This document shows, piece by piece, positions 1 to 8,215 of a DNA stretch of 64,000 nt. Under the pieces are notes generated by a model, which searched no databases, was not told the DNA's origin, and worked only from the letters and a program-made list of their open reading frames with translations. Source of the DNA: DATAOG01 sp963782885 (GTDB lineage: Bacteria > Pseudomonadota > Alphaproteobacteria > Geminicoccales > Geminicoccaceae); assembly GCA_963782885.1 (NCBI GenBank), contig CAWALL010000020.1:1-64000 (forward strand), read 5' to 3'. Within the stretch, counting starts at the first letter, position 1. Each line of letters starts with the position of its first letter. The position numbers were made by a program, and so were the translations under genes.

Positions 1-74
1 TCGGGGCGGCGTGATTCGAACACGCGACCCTCTGCTCCCAAAGCAGATGCGCTACCAGGCTGCGCCACGCCCCG
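1..74 (-). tRNA. tRNA-Pro (anticodon TGG)
   Basis: On the minus strand the sequence folds as a full cloverleaf. The 7-bp acceptor stem is formed by bases 68-74 and 2-8. The anticodon stem TCTGC/GCAGA encloses the loop TTTGGGA with anticodon TGG (proline), and the T-arm reads GTGTTCGAATCAC. The discriminator base is A at position 1, so any encoded CCA lies outside the window. Confidence 0.93.
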
Positions 75-240
75 ACCGGCAACATCTAGTGGATCGTCCG
101 CCGCAGGGCAACCGACGGCGCTGGCCAGGCTCGCCTGAATGATTGTTCTGCTTGACTGCACATTCTACTAGTGATTGAACAGCGCCGGCTCCTGCCCGGG
201 CGGGCGAGCGCGCCGCGCCGGCAGGACGGGGAGATGAGCG

Positions 241-567
241 ATGATCCGTAAAGCCCTGGCCGCCACCGCCCTTGGCCTGGCGCTCGCCGGTCCGGCCGCC
301 GCCTTCGAGTGGCGCGCCGAGGTCAGCCATTGCGAGCCGACCCTCGGCCGCCTGATCGCCCGCCACCTGCAATGCCGGGCCGACCCGCTGGCGGCCCCCT
401 GCGGCAAGATCCAGGCGGTCGAGGACGATCTCGGCGGCCTTGCGCGCTTCGAGGTGCTGTGGCTGTCCGGCACCCGGGCCGAGGTCCTGATCGGCCCTCA
501 CGAGGACCAGCTCTGCATCCTGGCCAGCCGCTACGTCGCCGGCCGCAGCATGGCGAGCACGCAGTGA
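241..567 (+). CDS. Small secreted hypothetical protein
   Basis: 108 aa of unknown function. Residues 1-21 form a signal peptide (Arg3-Lys4, a hydrophobic stretch, then an Ala-Ala-Ala cleavage site before Phe22), so the mature protein of about 87 aa should be periplasmic. It has exactly four cysteines (31, 45, 54 and 92), an even number that fits two disulfides. The ATG follows a GGGGAGATGAGCG ribosome-binding stretch. I do not recognise a family. It stands alone between the tRNA and another small gene. Confidence 0.7.
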   Translation: MIRKALAATALGLALAGPAAAFEWRAEVSHCEPTLGRLIARHLQCRADPLAAPCGKIQAVEDDLGGLARFEVLWLSGTRAEVLIGPHEDQLCILASRYVAGRSMASTQ

Positions 568-641
568 CGCGAGCCCGCCGTTAACCCCTCCTTCACTGTC
601 GGTGCGGCACCATCGGCGATCGTGATCGAGGCAACGAGGGC

Positions 642-830
642 GTGAGCGCGATGGCCGCGACCTGCACGGTCGATGCCGAGCTGTTCGACAGCCTGCAGGA
701 AGCGATCGACTTCGTCGTGGCCTGCGGCGGCGGCATCGTCTACACCGAGCTCGCCGAATCCCAGTTCGCCAAGGGCCTGAAGCTGCCGGACAACGTCCGT
801 CTGGAAGCCCGCCGTCCGATCGCGGCCTGA
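642..830 (+). CDS. Small hypothetical protein
   Basis: 62 aa with no signal peptide or recognised domain. The middle is hydrophobic and glycine-rich (VVACGGGIVY). The chosen start is GTG at 642; an ATG four codons on at 651 is the alternative. A CtrA-like motif with a weaker second half (TTAA-CCCCTCC-TTCA) lies at 581-595, about 47 bases upstream. Codon usage matches the neighbours, but the short length keeps confidence moderate. Confidence 0.5.
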   Translation: MSAMAATCTVDAELFDSLQEAIDFVVACGGGIVYTELAESQFAKGLKLPDNVRLEARRPIAA

Positions 831-888
831 GGCGCCCCAAACCGCGCGATCCGGTCACCACTCGGCCGGGGTCTCGCGGGCGGCGCGC

Positions 889-1902
889 TTAGCCGTCGAT
901 CAGCGCCACCGCGCGCTCGGCGTAGTCGACGCTGAGGCGGCCGACCTGCTCGGCGTCGGCGGCCGCCGCGGTGCCGATCCGGGCGCGCTGCGCGATGCCC
1001 TCGAAGATCACCGCCATCCGGAACATCGCGAACGCCAGGTGGAAGGGGCTGACGCCATCGGCGCGCCCGGTCCGCTCGCAGTAGCGGGCGACGTAGTCCG
1101 CCTCCGAGGGGATGCCGAGCGCCGCGTGACCCAGGCCCTCGATGCCGCCATACATGGCCGGCGTCGCATGCCAGATCAGGCAGTTGTAGGCGAGGTCGGC
1201 GAGCGGGTGGCCGAGGGTCGAGAGCTCCCAGTCGAGCAGCGCGATCACCCGCGGCTCGCGGGCGTCGAGCATCAGATTGCCGAGCCGGTAGTCGCCGTGC
1301 ACGATCGTGGTCTCGTCGCCCTCCGGGACGTGCGCGGGCAGCCACTCGATCAGACGCTCCATCGCCGCAATCTCACGGGTCTTCGAGGCCTGCCACTGGC
1401 GACTCCAGCGGTGGATCTGGCGGGCGAAGTAGTTGCCGGGCTTGCCGAAGCCCTCGAGCCCGACCGCCCGCCAGTCGACCCGGTGCAGGCGCGCGAGCAC
1501 GTCGTTCATCGAATCGTAGATCGCAGCCCGCTCGGCGGGCGTGACCCCGGGGATCGCCGAATCGTGAATCACCCGGCCATCGAGCGCCGCCATCACGTAG
1601 AACAGCGTGCCGATCACGGTCCGGTCGGCGCACAGGTGCAGCATTTCCGGCACGGGCACATCGGTCGCGGCCAGCGCCTGCATGACCCGGTGCTCGCGGT
1701 CGACCGCGTGCGCCGACGGCAACAGCTCGCCCGCCGGCTGCTTGCGCAGGATCACGGTCCGGTCCGGGAAGCCGAGCCTGTAGGTCGGGTTCGACTGACC
1801 GCCGCCGATCCGCGCGACCCGCATCGGCCCGCCGAGCCCCGGCACCCGGCCGGCGAGATAGGCCCGAAGCCGCTCCGGGTCGAAATCGAGCTCAGCCGTC
1901 AT
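889..1902 (-). CDS. Phosphotransferase family protein (APH / ACAD10-like kinase fold)
   Basis: 337 aa, aminoglycoside-phosphotransferase fold related to the kinase-like domain of ACAD10/11-type proteins. Visible motifs, in order, are the nucleotide loop GGGQSNPTYRL, the lysine in VILRKQ, the catalytic loop IVHGDYRLGN and the metal-binding LLDWELSTLGHPLADLAY. Members often sit near acyl-CoA metabolism genes; the substrate here is unknown. An in-frame GTG exists at 1932, but the ATG at 1902 has a GGGGA Shine-Dalgarno at the right distance and starts at the usual N-terminus. It is a single-gene unit on this strand. Confidence 0.88.
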   Translation of the reverse strand: MTAELDFDPERLRAYLAGRVPGLGGPMRVARIGGGQSNPTYRLGFPDRTVILRKQPAGELLPSAHAVDREHRVMQALAATDVPVPEMLHLCADRTVIGTLFYVMAALDGRVIHDSAIPGVTPAERAAIYDSMNDVLARLHRVDWRAVGLEGFGKPGNYFARQIHRWSRQWQASKTREIAAMERLIEWLPAHVPEGDETTIVHGDYRLGNLMLDAREPRVIALLDWELSTLGHPLADLAYNCLIWHATPAMYGGIEGLGHAALGIPSEADYVARYCERTGRADGVSPFHLAFAMFRMAVIFEGIAQRARIGTAAAADAEQVGRLSVDYAERAVALIDG

Positions 1903-2093
1903 CGTCCCCAGCCATGATCGGGTCCACGTCACCGGCCGCCGAAGCTACCGGCTTTGGCCGGCCCGCGCCAGCCGCGATCGGCGCCCGCCGGCAGCGCCTT
2001 TGCGATCGGGCAGCCCGCCATCACGTTGACTCTGCTGATCTCCTCGGGCCAATGCTGCTGTGGATAAATTTTCCCGTGAAATCCCAGTCGACT

Positions 2094-2148
2094 TCGCCTT
2101 TCCGCTTTGCTTAAATCCTGGCGATAGGTTGCAGAAAGCGGAAGGCGA
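2094..2148. repeat. Long imperfect hairpin upstream of the thioredoxin-fold gene
   Basis: TCGCCTT and CCGCTTT (2094-2100 and 2102-2108) pair with AAAGCGGAAGGCGA (2135-2148). This gives a 14-bp stem with one bulged T and a 26-base loop. No T-run follows on either side, so it is not a normal terminator. It ends 30 bases before the start codon of the gene at 2179 and could be an operator or a leader hairpin. Confidence 0.5.
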
Positions 2149-2178
2149 CGATCTACGACACGGACTGGGAGGTAGATC

Positions 2179-2490
2179 ATGCAGTTCTTCACCGATGGCA
2201 GCCTGGACGACGCGGTCAGGGGCGCCGAAGCGGTGGTCGTGGCGTTCGCTGCCAGCTGGTGCTGCCCGTCGCAGACTCTGGCGGCGGCGCTGGCCGGGAT
2301 CGCCGAGGAACGCCGGGCGGGGCTGAAGGTCGGGGTGGTCGACGTCGACGAGCATCCGACGATCCCGGCCCGTTATGGCGTTCGCGGGTTGCCGACGACG
2401 ATGCTGTTCAAGGACGGCCTGGTCGCCTCGACCCGGCTCGGGCAGCTGTCGCCGCGCCAGCTCCGCGAGTGGGTCGACGACCTGGTCTGA
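2179..2490 (+). CDS. Thioredoxin-fold protein with altered active site (WCCPS)
   Basis: 103 aa, the length of a classical thioredoxin. The fold is supported by the strand VVVAFAASW, the VDVDEHP turn, the cis-proline loop GVRGLPTTMLFKDG and the C-terminal helix. The active site reads Trp27-Cys28-Cys29-Pro30-Ser31 instead of Trp-Cys-Gly-Pro-Cys. The buried resolving cysteine is therefore Ser, and a new cysteine sits next to the nucleophile. Ordinary CXXC dithiol exchange is not expected; a monothiol, vicinal-dithiol or chaperone role is possible. The start has a strong GGGAGGTAGATC ribosome-binding site. Confidence 0.85.
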   Translation: MQFFTDGSLDDAVRGAEAVVVAFAASWCCPSQTLAAALAGIAEERRAGLKVGVVDVDEHPTIPARYGVRGLPTTMLFKDGLVASTRLGQLSPRQLREWVDDLV

Positions 2491-2899
2491 CCGGGCGTGC
2501 CGAACACCCGACGCTCGGCGCCGCCCGGCCGGCGGCGCCACCTGCGCAAGCGAGACCTGCCGGCGCGTAGCCTCGCCGAGGGCCGGCCGTGCGCGCGATC
2601 GCTCCCGAAGCCATCGAACCTCTGACCCTGTGCGAGGCCGCGTCCAACTCCTTGGTCTGCGGGTCCTTCTCGGGTTCGTTTCGTCGTGGCAGCAGTGGCC
2701 CGCAGCAGGGTGCGGCCGGAGAACGCCAATCCTTGTGCCTCGGCCTGGAGCGTCAGCAGCGCCGACCGCTTTGGAAACCAACCAAGAACTCTACCGGAAA
2801 ATAGGAATAAATGCAAGAAAATGAGCCCGAGCGGCGCCTCAAAGTGAGGCCGGCGCGCAGGAGACGGGCAAACTCCCGGACCTGAGCCGGTCTCCATGA
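2491..2899. other. Intergenic region between convergent genes
   Basis: 409 bases with no gene I can support. A small hairpin GCCTCA-AAG-TGAGGC (2836-2850) lies about 50 bases beyond the hydantoinase stop codon, and a more AT-rich patch (about 2785-2825) follows it on the minus strand. It may help end hydantoinase transcription, but there is no clean T-run. Confidence 0.4.
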
Positions 2900-4933
2900 T
2901 CAGCCCTGCCGCCGCTCGATCACCAGATGGCCATAAGCGTCCACCGCGAGCCGCTGGCCGGGGTTGAGGATCGTGACCGAGGCCGGTTCTTCGATCACCG
3001 CGGGGCCCTGGATCTCGTGGCCGGCCCGGAGCTGGTCGCGCCTGAAGACCGGGACGTCGTGGCGGCCCTCCGGGTAGCCGACGGGGCGGCGGGCCACCGG
3101 CAGGGCAGGGGCTTCGGCGCGTGGGATCTCGTGCAGCTCGGGCTTGGGCGTGATCGAGACCGCGGTCGCGAGATAGTTGACGATCTCGATGATCTCGCCC
3201 GGGATGCTGAAGCCGAAGCGGGCCTGGTGCGCGTAGTGGAAGGCTTGCCAGAGGCGGTCCATGGTGTCCTCGGCGAAACGCTCGAAGTCGATCTCGAGCT
3301 CGAGTTCGTAGTTCTGGCCGAGGTAGCGCATCTCGAGGGCGCGGGTAATCCGGATGTCGGAAGTGTAGCCCTGCTGCTCGAGCTCGGCTGTGCATTCGGC
3401 CGCCAGCTCCTGCATGACCGCGCTCGCGCGCTCGGGGTCGAAGCGCCTGGAGGTCAGTTGCGTGGTGCGCTGGCGGTCGACCCTGGCGTCGGCCTGGAGG
3501 AAGCCGTAGGCCGAGAACTGGCCGGGGTGGTTCGGCACGATCGCGCGCGGGATCGCCATCTCGGTCATCAGCTCGCTCGCGTGCAGCGGGCCGGCGCCGC
3601 CGAAGGCCAGCAGCGTGAAATCGCGCGGATCGAGGCCGCGCTCGATCAGGACCGAACGGAGCGCGCCGACCATGTTGTTGTTGGCGATCCGCAGGATCGC
3701 GATCGCGGTCGCCTCGAGCGAGTGGCCGGGCGCCTGCGCGACCTCAAAGACCGCGCGCTCGGCGGCGGCGACGTCGAGCGCCATCGTGCCGCCGAGGAAA
3801 TTGTCCGGGTTGATCCGGCCGAGCACGAGATTAGCATCGGTCACGGTCGGCCGCGTGCCGCCCTGGCCGTAGCAGGCCGGCCCGGGGCTGGCGCCGGCGC
3901 TCTCGGGGCCGACCCGGAGCATGCCGCCCTTGTCGATCCAGGCGATCGAACCGCCGCCCGCGCCGATCGTCCGGATGTCGATCATCGGGATCTGGATCGG
4001 CAGCCCCCACTCGATCTCGAAGGCGGTGGTGAAGCTCTCGCGGCCACCCGTGATCGTCGCGACGTCGGTCGAGGTGCCGCCCATGTCGATCGTGACCAGG
4101 GAGGGCAGATCCAGCAGGCGGGCGATGTGGCGCGCCGCGACGACGCCGCCGGTCGGGCCCGAGACCATCATGTTGACCGGCGCCGCGGCTGCCGCCTCGA
4201 GGGTCATCTCGCCGCCGTTCGACTTGATCACGACCAGATGGTCGCCGAGCCCCGCCGCGGCGAGCCGCGCGCGCATGCTGCCGAGCCGGCGCGAGACCAC
4301 GGGCTTGAGATAAGCGTCCGCGATCGTGGTCGAGGCGCGCTCGTATTCCTTCCACTTGGGCAGCACTTCGTAGGAGATCGAGACCGGCAGGTCCGGCGCC
4401 TCCTCGGCGAAGATCTCCTTCAGGCGGAGCTCGTGGACCGGATTGAGGTAGGAGAACAGCAGCATGATCGCGACCGCCTCGATCTCGCCGAGCTCGCGGA
4501 TCTTGCGGGCGAGCGCGCGCGCCCCCGCTTCGTCCAGGGGCGTGATCACCTGGCCGTACTTGTCGATCCGTTCCTCGACCTCGAAGCAGTGGCGCCGTCT
4601 GACCAGGGGCTTCGGCTTGACCCAGCTCATGTCGTAGTGCGACTTGCGGTTGCCGCGCTGGATGAAGACGACGTCGCGAAAGCCTCTGGTCGTGACGTAG
4701 GCGACCACCGCCCCCTTGCGCTCGAGCACGGCGTTGGTTGCGATCGTGGTGCCGAGCCGCGCGTTCCGGATCGCGCGCGCGCCCTCGAACTGCTGCAGGC
4801 CGGCGAGGATCCCGGCGGTCGGATCGCTCGGCACCGAGAGCTGCTTCCAGACCAGCGTTGCCCGGGTGTCGCGATCGTAGGCGACGAAGTCGGTGAAGGT
4901 GCCACCGACATCGATGCCCAGCATGTAGCGCAT
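2900..4933 (-). CDS. Hydantoinase/oxoprolinase family protein (HyuA type)
   Basis: 677 aa. The family performs ATP-dependent hydrolysis of cyclic amides such as N-methylhydantoin or 5-oxoproline. Signatures include the N-terminal phosphate loop MLGIDVGGTFTDF, GTTIATNAVLERKGA, DMGGTSTDVATI, IGAGGGSIAWID and the GPESAGASPGPACYG segment. The frame is open to 5071, but the ATG at 4933 directly precedes the conserved N-terminus and has an AGGGA site. HyuA normally pairs with HyuB encoded next to it; no HyuB gene is present here, so either the partner is elsewhere or the enzyme acts alone. It is divergent from the aminotransferase gene at 5095. Confidence 0.9.
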   Translation of the reverse strand: MRYMLGIDVGGTFTDFVAYDRDTRATLVWKQLSVPSDPTAGILAGLQQFEGARAIRNARLGTTIATNAVLERKGAVVAYVTTRGFRDVVFIQRGNRKSHYDMSWVKPKPLVRRRHCFEVEERIDKYGQVITPLDEAGARALARKIRELGEIEAVAIMLLFSYLNPVHELRLKEIFAEEAPDLPVSISYEVLPKWKEYERASTTIADAYLKPVVSRRLGSMRARLAAAGLGDHLVVIKSNGGEMTLEAAAAAPVNMMVSGPTGGVVAARHIARLLDLPSLVTIDMGGTSTDVATITGGRESFTTAFEIEWGLPIQIPMIDIRTIGAGGGSIAWIDKGGMLRVGPESAGASPGPACYGQGGTRPTVTDANLVLGRINPDNFLGGTMALDVAAAERAVFEVAQAPGHSLEATAIAILRIANNNMVGALRSVLIERGLDPRDFTLLAFGGAGPLHASELMTEMAIPRAIVPNHPGQFSAYGFLQADARVDRQRTTQLTSRRFDPERASAVMQELAAECTAELEQQGYTSDIRITRALEMRYLGQNYELELEIDFERFAEDTMDRLWQAFHYAHQARFGFSIPGEIIEIVNYLATAVSITPKPELHEIPRAEAPALPVARRPVGYPEGRHDVPVFRRDQLRAGHEIQGPAVIEEPASVTILNPGQRLAVDAYGHLVIERRQG

Positions 4934-5094
4934 GCGCGTTTCCCTGTTTTTCCAGCTTTGCGTCCGGGCCGCAGCCCGTGGCCGTTGGCCGGCGAGCTTA
5001 CATGGGCGCGCCGGCGGACGCCATCGCTTGGCCGGCTCCGGCGCCGGTGCTAGGGTGCCGCGCGGAAGCAATCGGAAGTCGGACGGGGGGCGGC

Positions 5095-6030
5095 ATGGCG
5101 ACGGCGCGGGAGCGGATCCGGGACGCGGACGAGGTCGGGACGTGGCCCGAGGGGGCGGCCTTCGTCGACGGCGACTATGTGCCGATTGCCGAGGCCAGCA
5201 TTCCGATCCTGGATTGGGGCTTTCTGCGCTCGGACTGCACCTACGATGTGATCCACGTCTGGCGTGGCCGGTTCTTCCGGCTCGGCCACCATCTCGAGCG
5301 CTTCGAGCAGAGTGCTGCCGGGCTCCGGCTCAAGAACCCGCACGACCGGGACGAGGTCGAGGCGATCCTGACCCGCCTCGTGCGCCTCACGGGCCTGCGC
5401 GAAGCCTACGTCGAGGTGATCCTGACCCGGGGCACGCCGCCCAAGGGCACCCGCGACCCGCGCCAGTGCCAGAACCGCTTCTACGCCTTCGTGATCCCCT
5501 TCGTCTGGATCGCGACCGAGGCGATGCGCGCGCGCGGCATCCACCTGCACGTCAGCGAGGTGCTCCGGATCCCGCCGCAATCGGTCGACCCGGCGATCAA
5601 GAACTTCCATTGGGGCGATCTGACCCGGGGGCTGTTCGAGGCTTACGACCTGGGTTGCGACATGCCGGTGCTGCTCGATCAGGAGGGCAACATTGCCGAA
5701 GGCCCGGGCTTCAACGTCTTCGCGGTCAAGGAGGGCAGGGTGACCACGCCCGAGGGCACCTGTCTCCTCGGCATCAGCCGCCAGACCGCGCTCGATCTCT
5801 TGGCCGAGCAGAACGTCGAGGCGGTGATCGGGAAGATCTCGCCGGCGGCGCTGAAGGCAGCCGAGGAGGTCTTCATCACCTCGACCGCGGGCGGCATCCT
5901 GCCGGTCACGAAGATCGACCACCAGCCGGTCGGCGACGGCGAGCCCGGGCCGGTCACGACCCGGCTCAAGAACCTCTACTGGCAGCGCCACGACGAGGGC
6001 TGGCAGTGCACGCCCATCGACTACGAGTGA
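5095..6030 (+). CDS. Class IV PLP aminotransferase (branched-chain / amine transaminase-like)
   Basis: 311 aa, fold type IV PLP enzyme. The N-terminal domain has LDWGFLRSDCTYDVIHVW. The PLP lysine lies in DPAIKNFHWGDL, and the phosphate-binding loops are GPGFNVFAVKEG and ITSTAGGILPVTKID. The Thr-Ala-Gly-Gly-Ile segment resembles (R)-selective amine transaminases as much as branched-chain or D-amino-acid transaminases, so the substrate is open. The ATG at 5095 is preceded by GGGGGCGGC; an upstream in-frame ATG at 4978 would add an unusual Ala/Pro-rich extension. A flavin oxidoreductase gene follows 47 bases later. Confidence 0.87.
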   Translation: MATARERIRDADEVGTWPEGAAFVDGDYVPIAEASIPILDWGFLRSDCTYDVIHVWRGRFFRLGHHLERFEQSAAGLRLKNPHDRDEVEAILTRLVRLTGLREAYVEVILTRGTPPKGTRDPRQCQNRFYAFVIPFVWIATEAMRARGIHLHVSEVLRIPPQSVDPAIKNFHWGDLTRGLFEAYDLGCDMPVLLDQEGNIAEGPGFNVFAVKEGRVTTPEGTCLLGISRQTALDLLAEQNVEAVIGKISPAALKAAEEVFITSTAGGILPVTKIDHQPVGDGEPGPVTTRLKNLYWQRHDEGWQCTPIDYE

Positions 6031-6077
6031 CCCAAGCCTGACGGGCTCGACCGGTTCACCAAGGGAGGCGACGAGAG

Positions 6078-7184
6078 ATGCGACTGGGCCTGTTCATGAT
6101 GCCGCTGCACCCGCCGACGCGGGACTACCACCAGGTGCTCGAGGAGGACATGGAGGCGGTGCTCGAGGCCGATAAGCTGGGCTTCGACGACGTCTGGGTC
6201 GGCGAGCACTTCAGCTCGATGACCGAGCCCGTGACCTCGCCGCTCACCTTCCTCGCCAAGGCGATCCCCTTGACCCGGCGCGTGCGCCTGTGCACCGGCG
6301 TGCTCAACCTGCCGCAGCAGCATCCGGCGGTGATCGCGGGCTTCGCCGCGATGTTCGATCATCTCGCCGAAGGCCGTTTCGTGATGGGCATCGGCCCGGG
6401 CGGTCTGCCGTCGGATTTCGAGCTGTTCCATCTGAACGACCCGATGGCGCGCGGCAAGATGACCCTCGAGTTGATCGACATGATCCTCCAGATCTGGGCC
6501 GGCGAGCCGCCGTACCGGATCGAGGGCGAGTACTGGCAGATCCGCCAGGACGAATGGTACTGGCCCGAGCTCGGCCTCGGCAACATGCCCAAGCCCTATC
6601 AGCGGCCGCATCCGCCGATCGCGGTCGCCGGCATGAGCCCCTATCCGTTCTTCGTCAAGGAGGCGGCGAGACGCGGCTGGATGGCGATCAGCGCCAACTT
6701 CATCCCGGCGGCGAGCGTCGCGACCCACTGGCAGCGGTTCAGCGAGGGCTGCGCCGAGGCGGGCACGGCCCCCGACGGCGAGCGCTGGCACGTCGCGCGC
6801 ACGATCCTGGTCACCGAGACCGATGCCGAGGCCAAGGCCTATCTCGCCAGACCCGACTGCGCCGTCCGCTACTATTTCTACTACTTAAGCTCGCTGATGA
6901 AGAAGGCGGGCTTCTCGCAGATCATGAAGGGCCTGGAGCAGTTCGACGACGATCAGCTCACGGTCGACTGGGCGATCGACAACATCGTGATCGCCGGCAG
7001 CCCCAGGACGGTGACCGAGCGGCTGCTGGCGTTGCGCGAGCAGATCGGGCCGTTCGGGACGATCGTGCTGACCGGGCTCGACTGGGACGATCCGGCGCTC
7101 TGGAAGCGCTCGATGGCGCTGATGGCGAGCGAGGTCATGCCGGACCTGCGCCAGGCGACCGGCACCGCGATCGCCGCCAAGTAG
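6078..7184 (+). CDS. LLM class flavin-dependent oxidoreductase
   Basis: 368 aa, luciferase-like monooxygenase TIM barrel. Family features include MRLGLFMMPLHPP at the N-terminus, LGFDDVWVGEH, the RVRLCTGVLNLPQQHP strand, FVMGIGPGG and IAVAGMSPYP. These enzymes use reduced FMN from a partner reductase to oxidise small substrates, which cannot be named here. The ATG has an AAGGGAGGCGACGAGAG site and the gene lies 47 bases after the aminotransferase, so the two are probably co-transcribed. Its last 149 bases are duplicated about 0.9 kb downstream. Confidence 0.9.
   Translation: MRLGLFMMPLHPPTRDYHQVLEEDMEAVLEADKLGFDDVWVGEHFSSMTEPVTSPLTFLAKAIPLTRRVRLCTGVLNLPQQHPAVIAGFAAMFDHLAEGRFVMGIGPGGLPSDFELFHLNDPMARGKMTLELIDMILQIWAGEPPYRIEGEYWQIRQDEWYWPELGLGNMPKPYQRPHPPIAVAGMSPYPFFVKEAARRGWMAISANFIPAASVATHWQRFSEGCAEAGTAPDGERWHVARTILVTETDAEAKAYLARPDCAVRYYFYYLSSLMKKAGFSQIMKGLEQFDDDQLTVDWAIDNIVIAGSPRTVTERLLALREQIGPFGTIVLTGLDWDDPALWKRSMALMASEVMPDLRQATGTAIAAK
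7036..7184 (+). repeat. Direct repeat, copy 1 (3' end of the flavin oxidoreductase gene)
   Basis: The final 149 bases of the flavin oxidoreductase gene recur at 7961-8104 in the same orientation. Long identical stretches cover the codons for the MPDLRQAT region and the stop codon. The two copies bracket the lipoprotein gene at 7655. Confidence 0.85.
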
Positions 7185-7654
7185 CGACGGAACGCGCGGG
7201 CGCCGGCGGCATAACCATGGCACGCAGACCAAACGCGAATCCCGATTTTTTACTGAATCGCCCCCGCCTTCTGGATCGCGCTTTCCAATGCTGCCAGCGG
7301 TTGTCTTGCCTATCCGAGCGCCTAACGCTCGATCGACGCCGAGTTCGCAGGCGATCCCGACCACAGCGCCCTCGGTCGGCTCATCGTCGGCGTTCAGCAA
7401 CCTTCTGTGGAAGGCTAGACTATTCCGAGGGTTTTCGCCGGGTTGACGTCGGTCAAGGCGCGCTTCGGTCAACGCGACAACTCTCGATGCGCGTGAGCTC
7501 TTTTGCCGAGGCGCAGCGTTACAGCGGAGTTCTCGCCATGAAGATCAGCAGCATGCTTGCGGCCGCATGCCGGACTCGAGCGTCATGGCGCGGCGGCGCG
7601 CGGGTGGGGGGAGCCAGCCTCTCGAGAGCGAACCCGGTCGCAGGATCCAAGGCC
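7185..7654. other. Gene-free stretch before the lipoprotein gene
   Basis: 470 bases lying between the two direct-repeat copies. A short CGATTTTTTACTG run occurs at about 7233-7245 without a clear preceding hairpin. The frame leading into the lipoprotein gene is open through here, but its Arg-rich, low-complexity translation is not convincing as protein. Confidence 0.4.
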
Positions 7655-7924
7655 ATGGGATCTCGAGTAGCCCTAGCGTTGCTGATCCTCGCCGCCTGCT
7701 CGTCGCCGCCGCCAACCAGGATGCTGACGTCCGATTTCGAGGGCGTGAGCTTCGCCTGGGCTCCGGAGGTGACCAATATCGGCGAGGTGACGGGGCTGGC
7801 GCAGCAATACTGCGCCGGGATCGGCAAGGCCGCGAGCCTTGCCAACAACAGCTCGGTGAATCCTGAGAACACGCTCTACGCCACCGTGTATCGCTGCCTG
7901 CCGCCGCCCAAGTCCAGCTCGTAG
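7655..7924 (+). CDS. Putative small lipoprotein
   Basis: 89 aa. Residues 1-14 (MGSRVALALLILAA) followed by Cys15 form a lipobox (ILAAC), so the protein should be lipid-anchored. The mature part has two cysteines and no recognised domain; similar small alphaproteobacterial lipoproteins have no known function. The ATG at 7655 is chosen because the signal peptide starts there; the ribosome-binding site is weak. It is bracketed by a direct repeat derived from the flavin oxidoreductase gene, which suggests rearrangement. Confidence 0.6.
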   Translation: MGSRVALALLILAACSSPPPTRMLTSDFEGVSFAWAPEVTNIGEVTGLAQQYCAGIGKAASLANNSSVNPENTLYATVYRCLPPPKSSS

Positions 7925-7960
7925 CGGCCCATGGCTCGGTTTGGAGATCCCACTGGTGGT

Positions 7961-8104
7961 GCGAGCAGATCGGACCGTTCGGGACGATCGTGCTGACCGG
8001 CCTGGACTGGGAAAGCACTCTGCAAGCGCTCGATGGCGCTGGTGGCGAGCGAGGTCATGCCGGACCTGCGCCAGGCGACGGGCGCCGCGATCGCCGCCAA
8101 GTAG
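7961..8104 (+). pseudogene. Duplicated 3' fragment of the flavin oxidoreductase gene
   Basis: 144 bases matching 7036-7184, including the stop codon TAG. It is five bases shorter because of small changes just after the GACTGGGA stretch, where the reading frame is lost. There is no start codon or 5' part, so it is not functional. It is the right arm of a direct repeat flanking the lipoprotein gene. Confidence 0.8.
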
Positions 8105-8215
8105 GGAGCGACGCCTCGGCAAGGGCGCGCGAACCGTCCGCCGAGAGCCCCACGGCGGGGTCGCGCTTAAGCGCAGTCCGGGTGGCCGGTTAACGCGGCC
8201 ACCCGGGAGTCACCA

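Noticed and set aside
2927..5053. Long plus-strand frame opposite the hydantoinase gene
   Set aside because: Shadow of the hydantoinase gene; biased composition and no motif.
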